A program made the translations under genes and the position numbers. From Ulva prolifera (lineage: Eukaryota > Chlorophyta > Ulvophyceae > Ulvales > Ulvaceae), in the NCBI GenBank assembly GCA_023078555.1, contig CM041196.1, positions 9,008,985 to 9,072,984 of the forward strand: a stretch of 64,000 nt of DNA. The letters run 5' to 3'. Positions within the stretch are counted from its first letter, which is position 1. Each line of letters starts with the position of its first letter. The notes under the pieces were generated by a model. It was not told the DNA's origin. It worked only from the letters and a program-made list of their open reading frames with translations, and ran no database searches. Below are positions 63,795 through 64,000 of this stretch, in pieces.

Positions 63795-64000
63795 GATGCG
63801 GGCAAGCCGCCTATCACGTGCCCTTCGTGGGCGGCAGAGCCACACATCTTGATTCCGGCACTTTGTCCACAGTCAGCAACTAACTATGATTCAGATTTGA
63901 TGTCTGGAGGTGACTTGTTGTTTGATCTGCACATTCTCACTACCAACATCTCCGTCACACTGCCTTGCTCAGACCAAGCACATGTTGCAATGAGACACAT
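63795..64000 (+). CDS. Possible start of pol or read-through extension, partial
   Basis: After the TGA at 63792-63794 the same frame stays open to the window end, about 68 codons (chance about 4% at equal base use). An ATG lies in this frame at 63900 (MSGGDLLFD...), with a weak start context (T at -3). The segment could be translated by stop read-through from the Gag-like gene, could be a separate downstream gene beginning at 63900, or may simply be open by chance. No domain is recognised in the visible 68 residues. A different frame (-1) carries an LDSGT peptide that recalls an aspartic protease active site but ends at a TAA at 63881. Confidence 0.35.

Larger units (their letters stand above)
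60434..64000 (+). mobile_element. Partial retrotransposon-like element next to or inserted in the satellite
   Basis: Satellite homology ends abruptly at 60433 and unique sequence begins with TGTCGTGAGATG, the TG start usual for an LTR. It is followed by a promoter-like region, a Gag-like gene with a zinc-knuckle-like motif, and an open frame running off the window. This order (LTR, leader, gag, pol) is that of an LTR retrotransposon. No reverse transcriptase, integrase or 3' LTR lies within the window, so the class (Ty1/copia, Ty3/gypsy, DIRS or a non-LTR element with a Gag-like ORF1) cannot be settled. If it is an LTR insertion, the bases before the break (CGCAG) should be part of the target-site duplication. 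Confidence 0.6.

Overview
This is a eukaryotic repeat-rich locus. Positions 1-60433 (about 94% of the window) are one uninterrupted head-to-tail tandem array of a 157-bp satellite monomer, about 385 copies, all in the same orientation. The rest (60434-64000) is unique sequence that looks like the 5' part of a retrotransposon: a palindrome-rich LTR-like/leader region (60434-61490), one long Gag-like gene (61491-63794, 767 aa) and the first 200 bases of what may be the next (pol) reading frame, cut by the window edge. A 60-kb satellite with higher-order structure, a neighbouring retroelement and no bacterial gene organisation indicate a nuclear genome. I cannot name the species; a protist, alga or oomycete-like genome is only a guess.

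The array is a mosaic. Each monomer combines one of about five 5' variants (around two potential hairpins, the NsiI site ATGCAT and often the MluI site ACGCGT) with one of about four 3' variants (around the sequence GTGCATATATC or GTGCATCTATTC). Over this lie higher-order duplications, nearly all exact multiples of 157 bp: a 20-mer unit of 3140 bp (31536-37982), a 16-mer unit of 2512 bp (52330-57348), a 12-mer plus 19 bp unit of 1903 bp (46345-50150), and long dispersed pairs separated by 40, 95 and 179 monomers. The only length change I found is a 19-bp internal duplication carried by three monomers (47350, 49253, 60262). The last part of the array (from about 58.7 kb) holds more private variants, as expected for an array edge.

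The array stops in mid-monomer at 60433, and the new sequence starts with TGTCGTGAGATG. A TG start exactly at the break is what insertion of an LTR element into the satellite would give. The Gag-like protein has an unrecognised N-terminal half, a Gag-core-like helical region (about residues 314-460), a Pro/Gln/Arg-rich linker, a zinc-knuckle-like CX2CX8HX4C motif (C676, C679, H688, C693) and a strongly basic tail. Its TGA stop is followed in the same frame by about 68 open codons to the window end. No tRNA, rRNA, CRISPR or conventional cellular gene was found. The many short reading frames on both strands of the array are by-products of the repeat and are not annotated as genes.
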